A stretch of DNA of 9,602 nt from Limisphaerales bacterium (lineage in GTDB: Bacteria; Verrucomicrobiota; Verrucomicrobiia; Limisphaerales; UBA8199). The stretch covers positions 1 through 9,602 of the forward strand of contig JANXQE010000190.1 in assembly GCA_025356925.1 (NCBI GenBank), given 5' to 3'. Under the pieces are notes generated by a model. That model made no database searches, had not been told where the DNA came from, and saw nothing but the letters and a program-made list of their open reading frames with translations. Shown here piece by piece: positions 1 through 5,951 of this stretch. The translations under genes and the position numbers were made by a program. Position 1 is the stretch's first letter, and each line of letters begins with the position of its first letter.

Positions 1-2
1 CT

Positions 3-152
3 GCCCGCAACGCCGTCATTCGGGTTTGGCCCAATGCCGTCAACGACGCCGTCAACGAGGTGAGCCGCGCAGCAACCCGCGCAATGGTGAGATGTCCGTT
101 GCCGCGCAACCAAGCGTCGACGGCGGCCGCTCTCGTGGCAGCCGCGGATTGA
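3..152 (+). CDS. Possible 3' end of an unidentified gene entering from the left edge
   Basis: A frame open from the first bases ends at a TGA at 150-152. Its codons end mostly in G or C through the first 25 or so, as expected for coding sequence in this genome. The peptide is Ala/Asn/Val/Arg-rich, with a loose repeat around WPNAVNDAVNEV. No family is recognised. The other two plus frames are also open from the edge: frame 1 stops at 61-63, and frame 2 runs to about 253 but gives an Arg/Gln-rich peptide that looks artificial. The choice of frame is therefore uncertain, and the stretch may be non-coding. Confidence 0.25.
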   Translation, partial: ARNAVIRVWPNAVNDAVNEVSRAATRAMVRCPLPRNQASTAAALVAAAD

Positions 153-377
153 TGGTCCGCTTAAACAAGAGGCCGCAGCCTGTTCTAAGCAAGCTGTGGC
201 GCGACTATGAGCCGATCGCGGGGAAGGTCAATAGGAAAAGTCTTTGCCTTTAACTTTGCCTTTAAGGTGTGTTTTAAGTCAAATCCTTGCCGCTCACTTC
301 ATCTAGTTTCAATTTGATGAAATCCTTGAAAAGTGAAATAACACTCGTGTTTACCAAGTTATTCCGTGTTTATCGAA
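153..377. other. AT-richer intergenic spacer with a 12-bp tandem duplication
   Basis: No convincing gene is seen. From about 235 the sequence is clearly more AT-rich than the rest of the window. It holds an exact tandem pair of CTTTGCCTTTAA (242-253 and 254-265). A small palindrome, AACAC-TC-GTGTT (340-351), lies just downstream of the minus-strand tRNA and could form a weak 3' hairpin for its transcript, but no clean T-run follows it. The octamer CGTGTTTA also occurs twice near the tRNA 3' end. Confidence 0.5.
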
Positions 378-452
<75 letters not shown>

Positions 453-500
453 ACAAACTACGGGTTTTAAGCTACTTTTACACCCCGGCCCCACCCTGAT

Positions 501-528
501 ACTCTAGACTTGTAACCACGTTTGTCAC
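501..528 (-). promoter_or_regulatory. Candidate sigma70-type promoter for the tRNA
   Basis: Reading the minus strand, GTGACA (523-528) and TAGAGT (501-506) are separated by 16 bp and resemble -35 and -10 boxes, with five and four matches to consensus. They lie about 50 bp upstream of the tRNA 5' end. This rests on motif resemblance only. Confidence 0.25.
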
Positions 529-726
529 CCTGGGTGGATTAGGCGAATTCCAGACTTAATCTGCCCGCCTCGAAGCCGGTCACCCGGGCCCTGCTCGTTA
601 ACGCCGGTCAAAGCCTTTTCCGCGTCCAGCTCCTGGGACTGGCCGGAAAAACCAACGGGGGCGTATTATGCCCTCGTCAAAGGTGCTGGCAAGCAGTTTC
701 GCCAATCGCAACGGGGGACCGAGCGG

Positions 727-920
727 ACCTCGACACTGCCCCGTCGCGTAGCGCAGGCTGCCCAGCCTGCTGTATCGCAGGTCTGTGACCTGCTCGGGCT
801 CGATATTGCGAGGCGCGCGGAATTTCGATGCTATTTCGGCCAGGGAGCCCGGACGGCAGGAATGCCGACGATGCAGCAGGCTGGGAAAGCCTGCGCTACT
901 TTTGGGGGCAGTGTCGAGGT
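727..920. repeat. Hairpin cluster bounded by ~50-bp inverted arms (REP- or MITE-like)
   Basis: The left arm (727-777) and the reverse complement of the right arm (869-920) share ACCTCGACACTGCCCC, then five differing bases, then GTAGCGCAGGCT, a short variable step, CCCAGCCTGCTG and ATCG. That is about 44 matching positions of 51. Smaller hairpins sit within the arms and between them: GCAGGCTG/CAGCCTGC (753-770), GCAGGTC/GACCTGC (777-793), CTCG/CGAG (799-812), CGGCA/TGCCG (854-867) and GCAGGCT/AGCCTGC (876-894). No transposase frame lies inside. The form suggests a dispersed, non-autonomous palindromic repeat. Copy number cannot be judged here, and no other copy was noticed in the window. Confidence 0.75.
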
Positions 921-1091
921 GCGCCCCGGGCGACCCAGCGCCCCGCATTGAAATGCCCGAAGCAAAGCCAGCCTGAGTCCCGGCCGGCGACGCGGAGGAG
1001 TAATCTTTCGCGCTCCGGTTGTCACGCGGTCCAGGACGCGGGCCGCGGAGCCGGCCCTTGCGCTCCCCATAGTTTTGGGCATTTTCTTAGG

Positions 1092-1511
1092 ATGAACTGG
1101 TTTACCTGGTCCTTACTCTCGGCGTTTTTTGCGGGAATCACTGCGATCCTCGCCAAAGTCGGCGTCGAAGGCGTGAACTCGAATCTGGCGACCGCGATTC
1201 GCACGAGCGTGGTCCTGGTGTTTGCGTGGTGCATGGCGATCCCGGCCTTCCGGGGCGCGGGGTTGGCCCCGCTTGGCCGGCGCACCTGGGTGTTTCTTGT
1301 GCTGTCGGGCCTGGCGACCGGGCTTTCCTGGATCTGTTACTTCCGCGCACTGCAGATTGGAAAAGTGTCGCAGGTCGCGCCCGTGGATAAGCTAAGCGTC
1401 GCGATTGCGATTGTGCTGGCGGTGGTATTTCTGGGCGAACGCCTCAGCGTCCGTGAGGGCATCGGCGCTGGCCTGATCGTGACCGGGGCGCTCGTGCTGG
1501 CTCTGAGATAA
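1092..1511 (+). CDS. Single-domain EamA/DMT-family membrane protein
   Basis: This 139-residue hydrophobic protein matches one EamA half of the drug/metabolite transporter superfamily, in the style of short COG2510 proteins. About five membrane segments can be placed: residues 4-24, 33-53, 66-86, 96-116 and 121-138. Typical EamA signatures are visible, including the YFRALQIGKVSQVAPVDKLS stretch (83-102) and LGERLS (114-119) before the last helix. Two-domain DMT carriers have about ten helices, so this protein would have to work as a dimer; its substrate is unknown. The ATG at 1092 was chosen because the hydrophobic domain begins there. The same frame is open back to about 828, but that stretch runs through the hairpin cluster and is not protein-like. 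Only a weak purine-rich ribosome site (TTAGG) precedes the ATG. The gene converges on its right-hand neighbour. Confidence 0.88.
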   Translation: MNWFTWSLLSAFFAGITAILAKVGVEGVNSNLATAIRTSVVLVFAWCMAIPAFRGAGLAPLGRRTWVFLVLSGLATGLSWICYFRALQIGKVSQVAPVDKLSVAIAIVLAVVFLGERLSVREGIGAGLIVTGALVLALR

Positions 1512-1569
1512 CCATGCTGGCGCCGGCGCAACGGAATCGGGTCGTGACCCTGCGCGGAGCGGCTTTTCG

Positions 1570-1869
1570 TCAGCCGATCTTCTTCCAAAGCGTGATCTGC
1601 GGCGGCTCGGCTACCAACTGCCCGAGCCTTGTCAGCACCGCCTGCAAGTCCGGCTTTTGAAGATGCCGCTCCAAGTGCGCTTCGCTGGTCCAGTTTTCAT
1701 GAAACAGAAACAGCGCGGGGTTATCCAGGGCCTGGTGCAGGTCATAATTCAGGCACCCGCTGTCCTTGCGGCTCGGGGCCACCAACGACAGCAGTTCCTG
1801 CCGGACCTGGGTTTCGTTGCCTGGCTTGGCTTTGACGTGCGCCACGACAGTGAGAGATTCCGCATACAT
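1570..1869 (-). CDS. Antibiotic biosynthesis monooxygenase (ABM)-domain protein, YgiN-like
   Basis: The 99-residue product has the size and pattern of ABM ferredoxin-like dimeric proteins. The N-terminal strand (LTVVAHVKAKPG, 6-17) is followed by a helix. Then comes the family signature: RKDSGCLNYDLHQALDNP (34-51), the strand ALFLFHENW (52-60) and the helix SEAHLERHLQKPDLQ (62-76). A final strand, QITLWKKI (91-98), closes the fold. Members include quinol monooxygenases such as YgiN and heme-degrading enzymes, so the reaction and substrate cannot be fixed from sequence. No clear ribosome site precedes the ATG. The nitroreductase gene lies 120 bp upstream on the same strand; both could act in redox or quinone detoxification, but co-transcription is only a guess. 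Confidence 0.9.
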   Translation of the reverse strand: MYAESLTVVAHVKAKPGNETQVRQELLSLVAPSRKDSGCLNYDLHQALDNPALFLFHENWTSEAHLERHLQKPDLQAVLTRLGQLVAEPPQITLWKKIG

Positions 1870-1989
1870 TGGAGAGCATCATCGGACCATCGGACGCCGA
1901 CTGGCAAGGAGGTTTTCTGAGCCCGGCAAACCGCCATTGACTGTGGGTCTCTCACGCGAACCAAGCGTTCGTCCCCGGGGGCCAAAGTA

Positions 1990-2535
1990 TCACCAGCTCT
2001 CGCTATGCACGCAGTTTGGGTTGTAGACGGCGTGCGGCTCCTTCGACTCGCCAGGGTAACCTAGGGAAATACAAGCGACCGGGATGACGGCGGGCGGCAG
2101 GAAGAAAACCTCTTTGATCTTCTTGATTCGTTCAACCCGGGGATGAACACCCAACCAACAGGCCCCCAGCCCAAGGATGTGAGCGCACAAAAGCAGGTTT
2201 TCAATTGCCGCTGAGCAGTCCTGGAGCAGATAGCTCAACTGATTGTCATGCGCTACCTCCAGGTCGCCACAGACCACGATCGCGAGTGCAGCCGTACCGA
2301 GAATTTCCCCGTACGCCAACGTTCCTGACATGCGCGAAAGCGTTTCCCGATTGCGAACCACGACAAAGTGCCACGGGTTTTTGCCGGAGGCGGAAGGAGC
2401 GGCCATGGCCGCAGCGAGCAATTTCTGCACGACACCCTCGTCCACCTCTCCAGGGGAATAGACCCGAACACTCCGCCGCCCGAAGATTACCATGAGCTTT
2501 TCGTCCAGTTGGCTACTCATAAAACGACTATCCAC
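1990..2535 (-). CDS. Nitroreductase-family flavoprotein
   Basis: The 181-residue product is a typical small FMN-dependent nitroreductase-fold protein. The phosphate-binding RRSVR (20-24) follows the first helix. PSASGKNPWHFVVVRN (47-62) is the classic FMN-binding stretch. QDCSAAIENLLL (105-116), GLGACWLGV (122-130) and the terminal SLGYPGE (157-163) are the usual later blocks. Such enzymes reduce nitro compounds, quinones or enones with NAD(P)H, usually as dimers; the substrate here is unknown. The start is a GTG at 2533-2535, favoured because GGAG lies about 10 bases upstream. An in-frame ATG five codons later (2518-2520) lacks such a site but would give an equally good domain. The C-terminus after residue 165 is short and unremarkable. 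Confidence 0.93.
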   Translation of the reverse strand: MDSRFMSSQLDEKLMVIFGRRSVRVYSPGEVDEGVVQKLLAAAMAAPSASGKNPWHFVVVRNRETLSRMSGTLAYGEILGTAALAIVVCGDLEVAHDNQLSYLLQDCSAAIENLLLCAHILGLGACWLGVHPRVERIKKIKEVFFLPPAVIPVACISLGYPGESKEPHAVYNPNCVHSESW

Positions 2536-2641
2536 CGCATCCGGTCTCCGATGGACACAAGAGTTGTGTGCTTGCGTCCCTGTGCTTCGCCGGTCAGCCC
2601 GGCGCCCGCAACGCTAACGGAGCTAGCCTAAAATGGCCTGT

Positions 2642-2668
2642 AAAAAACCCCCGGGCCGCGGGCCGGGC
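2642..2668 (-). terminator. Rho-independent-type terminator, minus strand
   Basis: On the minus strand, CCCGGCC-CGC-GGCCCGGG pairs as a GC-rich stem with one bulged C and is followed by a run of six T. It lies about 160 bp downstream of the minus-strand DUF883-like gene and would end its transcript before the nitroreductase gene. The rest of the 290-bp spacer (2536-2825) shows nothing recognisable. Confidence 0.5.
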
Positions 2669-2825
2669 TAACCTGGCCTGCGGTCTGGTTTAGGGCCCAT
2701 CGTTCTGGAAGCGGGGGTACAAAGCAGGCGCGGTCGCCTCAGGTTGACGCAGAGCCGGTTCCCTGACCGGCCGAGCATCCAGTGGCGACGGGCCGCATGC
2801 CTCGTGTTTGCCGGCGGACGAACTC

Positions 2826-3053
2826 TTAGTCGCGTCTGCTCCACATTACCAAAACGCCGACGAGCACACCCATGCCGAACGCGACGCCCATGGCCTGATA
2901 GGGATTCTCGCGGATGGTCTTGTCGGTAGCCTTTGCGGCGGCAGTGGTCTGCTCCTGGAGCCGTTCGCAAGCCTCCTTGGCTTTCTCGATTACACTTTCG
3001 AGTTTCGCCCTCGCTTCATTTTTCTCTGTTTCCACACGATTAGTTTGTTCCAT
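2826..3053 (-). CDS. DUF883 / ElaB-YqjD-like membrane-anchored protein
   Basis: The 75-residue protein has the two-part design of the DUF883 family. The N-terminal ~45 residues form a charged, Ala/Glu/Lys-rich amphipathic helix, probably a coiled coil (KNEARAKLESVIEKAKEACE, 11-30). A C-terminal glycine-rich membrane segment follows the family motif ENPYQAMGVAFGMGVLVGVL (49-68), and the protein ends in WSRRD. E. coli relatives (YqjD, ElaB, YgaM) are stationary-phase inner-membrane proteins, and YqjD was reported to bind ribosomes; whether that holds here is unknown. The gene is short of the usual ~100 residues, mainly at the N-terminus. It is divergent from the ThuA-like gene across a 130-bp spacer and appears to be transcribed alone. 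Confidence 0.88.
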   Translation of the reverse strand: MEQTNRVETEKNEARAKLESVIEKAKEACERLQEQTTAAAKATDKTIRENPYQAMGVAFGMGVLVGVLVMWSRRD

Positions 3054-3108
3054 AAGTTTTACCCTTACTCATGTACGTTCGCTCAGCAATGGCGCCAGCG
3101 CAATACCT

Positions 3109-3152
3109 GGTTGACACTTGGGCTGGCATAGCAAAACGGACCGAACTATGAT
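3109..3152 (+). promoter_or_regulatory. Candidate promoter elements before the ThuA-like gene
   Basis: In the divergent spacer, TTGACA (3111-3116) is a perfect -35 consensus, but no good -10 lies 16-18 bp after it. TATGAT (3147-3152) is a good -10, 31 bp before the ATG, but lacks a -35 at the normal distance. Either could belong to a degenerate promoter, and they need not belong to the same one. Confidence 0.2.
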
Positions 3153-3183
3153 GAGCGGCGCGTAGTTACTAACACTTCACATT

Positions 3184-3996
3184 ATGACTGCAAAAACGAT
3201 CTTGGTCCTCACCGCCGCTTTGGCGTTCATCCTCGTTCCCGGTCCCGCCGGGGCCGAAGGCACGAAACCACTTAAGGTACTGCTGATTGCCGGCGGGTGC
3301 TGCCACGATTACCCGCAGCAGAAAGACATCTTAAAGAGGGGGATCGAGGCGCGAGCCAACGTAGAAGTGGACACCGTCTTCAGCGCGGACGGCAGCACGC
3401 AGCCCAAGCTGCCGATTTACGGCAAACCTGACTACGCCAAGGGCTACGACGTCATCATTCATGACGAATGCGCTTCCGACGTGAATGATCTCGCCGTCGT
3501 CGAGGGCGTCCTCCAGCCCCATCGCGAGGGCATCCCCGGGGTGAACCTTCATTGCGCCATGCACTGTTACCGCATCGGTAATCCGAACGACCCGGTGACC
3601 GAGGGCACGCCGCACGGGTTTTGGTTTGAGTATCTCGGTCTGCAGTCCAGCGGTCACGGCGCGCAGCTCCCGATCGCCGTAAGCTTCAGCGACCCGGCAA
3701 GCCCCATCACTCGTGGGTTGACGGATTGGACGACGATGAACGAGGAGCTCTACAACAACATCAAGGTGTTCGGGGGCGCCCACTCGCTGGCTCGAGGCCG
3801 CCAGGGAAAGAGCGATTTCGTCGTCGTTTGGACTAACCTCTATCAGGGTAAAACACGCGTGTTCAGCACCACCCTCGGCCATAACAACCAGACCGTGGAA
3901 GACCCGCGCTATCTCGATCTCGTGACGCGTGGTGTGCTCTGGGCCTGCGGCAAGCTCGGCGAGGATGGAAAACCGCTGCCTGGATATGGAAAGTAG
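3184..3996 (+). CDS. Secreted ThuA-domain protein (trehalose-utilisation-like)
   Basis: The 270-residue protein opens with a Sec signal peptide: Lys at 4, a hydrophobic core at 5-20 and a likely cleavage after AGA near residue 24. The mature part is a ThuA-like, glutamine-amidotransferase-related fold. It includes KVLLIAGGCCHDYPQQKDIL (31-50), the strand GYDVIIHDECAS (87-98), the His/Cys-rich NLHCAMHCYR (121-130) and the C-terminal FSTTLGHNNQTVEDPRYLDL (227-246) followed by VTRGVLWACGK. Secreted ThuA domains are abundant in Planctomycetes and Verrucomicrobia and are often linked to carbohydrate turnover, but their activity is largely unassigned. The gene is complete and divergent from the DUF883-like gene. 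It is separated from the downstream TPR gene by 154 bp, so an operon is possible but not evident. Confidence 0.92.
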   Translation: MTAKTILVLTAALAFILVPGPAGAEGTKPLKVLLIAGGCCHDYPQQKDILKRGIEARANVEVDTVFSADGSTQPKLPIYGKPDYAKGYDVIIHDECASDVNDLAVVEGVLQPHREGIPGVNLHCAMHCYRIGNPNDPVTEGTPHGFWFEYLGLQSSGHGAQLPIAVSFSDPASPITRGLTDWTTMNEELYNNIKVFGGAHSLARGRQGKSDFVVVWTNLYQGKTRVFSTTLGHNNQTVEDPRYLDLVTRGVLWACGKLGEDGKPLPGYGK

Positions 3997-4120
3997 TTCT
4001 GACTTCCACACTCGCGGACTGAACAAAGCACCCAGCGATCCCGCGCAAGGACCGGCCTCAAGGGGGGATGGCCGTGCCGCACTACGAGGCGCCCATAAAA
4101 CCCGAGCCTGTTCGACGTGG

Positions 4121-4126
4121 TTGACA
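4121..4126 (+). promoter_or_regulatory. Candidate -35 box before the TPR gene
   Basis: TTGACA here sits in the 10-mer TGGTTGACAC (4119-4128), which also occurs before the ThuA-like gene (3109-3118). A promoter here would start transcription around 4155-4160. That favours the downstream ATG at 4211 over the one at 4151. No convincing -10 is visible. Confidence 0.2.
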
Positions 4127-4150
4127 CCGATCCAGGCGCAAGCTTAGCTG

Positions 4151-5014
4151 ATGAAAATGCGAACCAGGAAACAGCCAGCGCGGCCAGGTGGAATCATTAT
4201 TCTCCGACAGATGGAGAAGCATGAGTGGATTTTTAAACTGCCGCGAATCACCGAAGAAGTTGAGGACCGGCTGGACGAGGGGATCGATTGGATCGAAGGG
4301 AATCGAGAGCGTGCCGAATCGATCTTCCGCAAATTGATCATCGAGTACCCGGAGCACATCGATGCGTATCATCACCTCGGCTTGACGCTGGAGCTGATGG
4401 GCAGAACTCAGGAAGCATTTCACACTCGGGAACGAGCCGTGGCGACCGCCTTGAACTTCTTCCCCGCTCATTTCTCAATGGATCGAGATCGACTGGACTG
4501 GGGCTTCATCGAGAACCGACCCTTCCTTCGCCTGTATCATTCCTTCGGATTGCAGCTTATGAAGCGGGGTGGGAGGGAAGAAGCCCTGGCGGTTTTCGAA
4601 AACCTGCTCACCCTCGACCCCAACGACAATCAGGGCGCCCGCGCGTCGGCGGTGGAATGCCTTTTCGTCTTGAAGAGACCGGATGAGATTCTCTCGTTGT
4701 GCCGGCAATACCCTGGGGAAATGATGGAGCAGTTGCTCTACGGCCGGGCGCTGGCGTTGTTTCAGTTGGACAAGCTCCGGGAGGCTCGCAAGGCGTTGGA
4801 TGTGGCCATAAAGTGTTATCCTTTGATTGCCAAGGAACTTCTAAAAACCAAGCACAGAAAACCCCGAGGCGCCGACGAGCGCTACGTCACCCTGGGCAGT
4901 CTGGCACAGGCTTACCTATACTGGAAGCAACACGGGGAATACTGGGTTGAGAGCGATGGAGCGCTGCACTTCGTGCGCAACCGATTACTTGGTATCAGCG
5001 CGAAGAGGAGGTAG
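4151..5014 (+). CDS. Tetratricopeptide-repeat protein of unknown role
   Basis: The 287-residue protein consists of helix-turn-helix repeats with no signal peptide or membrane segment, so it is probably cytoplasmic. TPR-like units lie near 43-76 (ESIFRKLIIEYPEHIDAYHH), 77-104, 126-158 (EEALAVFENLLTLDPNDNQG) and 193-226 (ALALFQLDKLREARKALDVA). The LDPNDNQGAR stretch and the C-terminal LAQAYLYWKQHGEYWVESDG followed by ALHFVRNRL recall a bacterial TPR subgroup of unassigned function. The start is uncertain. ATG codons occur at 4151, 4157 and 4211, none with a clear ribosome site. The segment before 4211 is basic and unlike the helical body, and related proteins as I recall them begin close to the HEWIFKLPR segment, so 4211 may be the true start (267 residues). 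Confidence 0.85.
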   Translation: MKMRTRKQPARPGGIIILRQMEKHEWIFKLPRITEEVEDRLDEGIDWIEGNRERAESIFRKLIIEYPEHIDAYHHLGLTLELMGRTQEAFHTRERAVATALNFFPAHFSMDRDRLDWGFIENRPFLRLYHSFGLQLMKRGGREEALAVFENLLTLDPNDNQGARASAVECLFVLKRPDEILSLCRQYPGEMMEQLLYGRALALFQLDKLREARKALDVAIKCYPLIAKELLKTKHRKPRGADERYVTLGSLAQAYLYWKQHGEYWVESDGALHFVRNRLLGISAKRR

Positions 5015-5069
5015 TCCGCCAGGCTTCACCTTCGTGGTTTCCTACGGTGATCGACCCGGTTGAGTCTGG

Positions 5070-5588
5070 TCAATAGTCCAGGACCTTGAACGGGATGGCC
5101 GGCAGGGTGGCCTCAATCCCGCGGCGGGGCGCGCTGCCGGGTTTCTTCGGGTTTGCACCTGCTATCGGAATTTTAGGAATGACATCGCAGATCAGGTTTC
5201 CGCTGGTACCGGCCGCGACCTTGGATGCGTCACAAGCGAACACCATTTCCACGCCGCCCGGAACCGGCGAGACACTTTCCAGCGAAATACCCTCGGGCGC
5301 GTTATTCAACTCCAGCCTGAACCGCTCCGAGAAGTTTCCCGGTGTGCTGACCCGCACGTGTGCGCTGCTGCCGGGCGAGATTTTCACCGGGGTTGCACCG
5401 AGGACTTTAAACGCGTTGAGCAAAAACGGCCGATCCTGGCCGGTCACCATGACCGCGAATTGGACGGACGGCACGAGGTGGCGGTAAAAAAACGCCTGCA
5501 TCATGTCCTCGGCCGGCACCGCCTGGTGACTGACCAGGCGCCCGGCGATCAAGGCATGCCCTTCGATCGTGACCGTTATTGCCGTGCG
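5070..5588 (-). pseudogene. C-terminal fragment of a secreted protein fused out of frame to DUF1501
   Basis: This frame opens just after a TGA at 5589-5591 and encodes about 172 residues ending in PAIPFKVLDY. It has no signal peptide and no ATG start until two adjacent codons well inside it, although a TTG at 5550-5552 exists. It begins mid-domain with VTIEGHALIAGRLVSHQAVP, continues through AEDMMQAFFYRHLVPSVQF, then an Ig-like beta-rich part (STPGNFSERFRLELNNAPEG, then VSPVPGGVEMVFACD). It resembles my recollection of the C-terminal region of large secreted (PPC-domain-type) proteins encoded next to DUF1501 genes in Verrucomicrobia; that assignment is not verified. It does not resemble the DUF1501 C-terminus. 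Codon third positions remain GC-rich, so the fragment was coding until recently. Confidence 0.65.
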
Positions 5589-5934
5589 TCATGCTGCGGA
5601 TAATCGAATACTTGTCCGCCTGTTTGGCCAGCATCGGCAGCAGTTCGCCGATCCGGATCCCGGACACATTGGTCTCGATCGGAGCCTTCATCGGGCCGCA
5701 ATAATCGTAGCCCGCGTCCGGCTTGGGATCGAAAATGTCCGTGTGGGACGGCCCGCCCCACATCCAGATTTGAATGACCGCTTTGGCAGGGGCGTTGCGT
5801 GCCGCGCCAAACGCCTTGAACGATAGATGATCCGACAGCACCAGGCCGCTCGCGGCAAACAGCGCGCGGCGGATGGCCTCGCGCCGCGCGATGCGGGGCC
5901 GTTGCTTTTCAAAATCAAAATATTTTGGATTCAT
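5407..5934 (-). pseudogene. DUF1501 protein, truncated after ~122 residues by a junction
   Basis: The first ~122 residues are a normal DUF1501 N-terminus. A basic RREAIRRALF (17-26) precedes a hydrophobic export segment. The family core follows: AVIQIWMWGGPSHTDIFDPK (52-71), GIRIGELLPMLA (92-103) and YSIIRSMTHGNNGH (109-122). Complete DUF1501 proteins are about 430-480 residues and continue with a sulfatase-like domain, which is absent. After His122 the frame reads a meaningless Arg/Gly/Pro-rich tail to a stop at 5407. Meanwhile the overlapping frame carries the protein-like fragment at 5070-5588. The gene lies 17 bp after the DUF1549/DUF1553 gene on the same strand, the usual pairing for these families. 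A deletion junction is the likely cause; an assembly error is the alternative. Confidence 0.8.
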
Positions 5935-5951
5935 AATCGACTGGGCTCTTG

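Larger units (their letters stand above)
453..1091. other. 639-bp gene-poor region holding a hairpin cluster
   Basis: Several frames are open here, but they overlap each other on both strands, pass through inverted repeats and resemble no protein family; they look like chance open frames in GC-rich DNA. The identifiable content is the candidate tRNA promoter near the left end, a small hairpin around 656-674 (GGGC/GCCC arms) and the inverted-repeat cluster at 727-920. The rest, 921-1091, shows no recognisable element apart from the 5' flank of the EamA gene. Confidence 0.5.

Noticed and set aside
727..920. CRISPR array or insertion sequence
   Set aside because: The repeats are inverted rather than regularly spaced direct repeats, and there is no transposase or cas gene nearby.
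828..1091. N-terminal extension of the EamA gene to an upstream ATG
   Set aside because: The extra 88 codons translate the hairpin cluster and flanking GC-rich DNA into a Pro/Arg/Cys-rich peptide unlike EamA proteins; the membrane domain begins exactly at the ATG at 1092.
3331..4026. Long minus-strand open frame (231 codons)
   Set aside because: It lies antiparallel to the ThuA-like gene, which has a signal peptide and family motifs throughout; the antisense translation resembles no family.
5015..5069. Bidirectional terminator between the convergent TPR gene and the DUF1501 fragment
   Set aside because: Only a five-base TCACC/GGTGA pair with a long loop and no T-run is present.
5070..5934. 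A single DUF1501 protein with a simple frameshift
   Set aside because: The downstream frame is not the missing DUF1501 sulfatase-like region and is far too short (about 172 versus more than 300 residues); a deletion joining two genes fits better.
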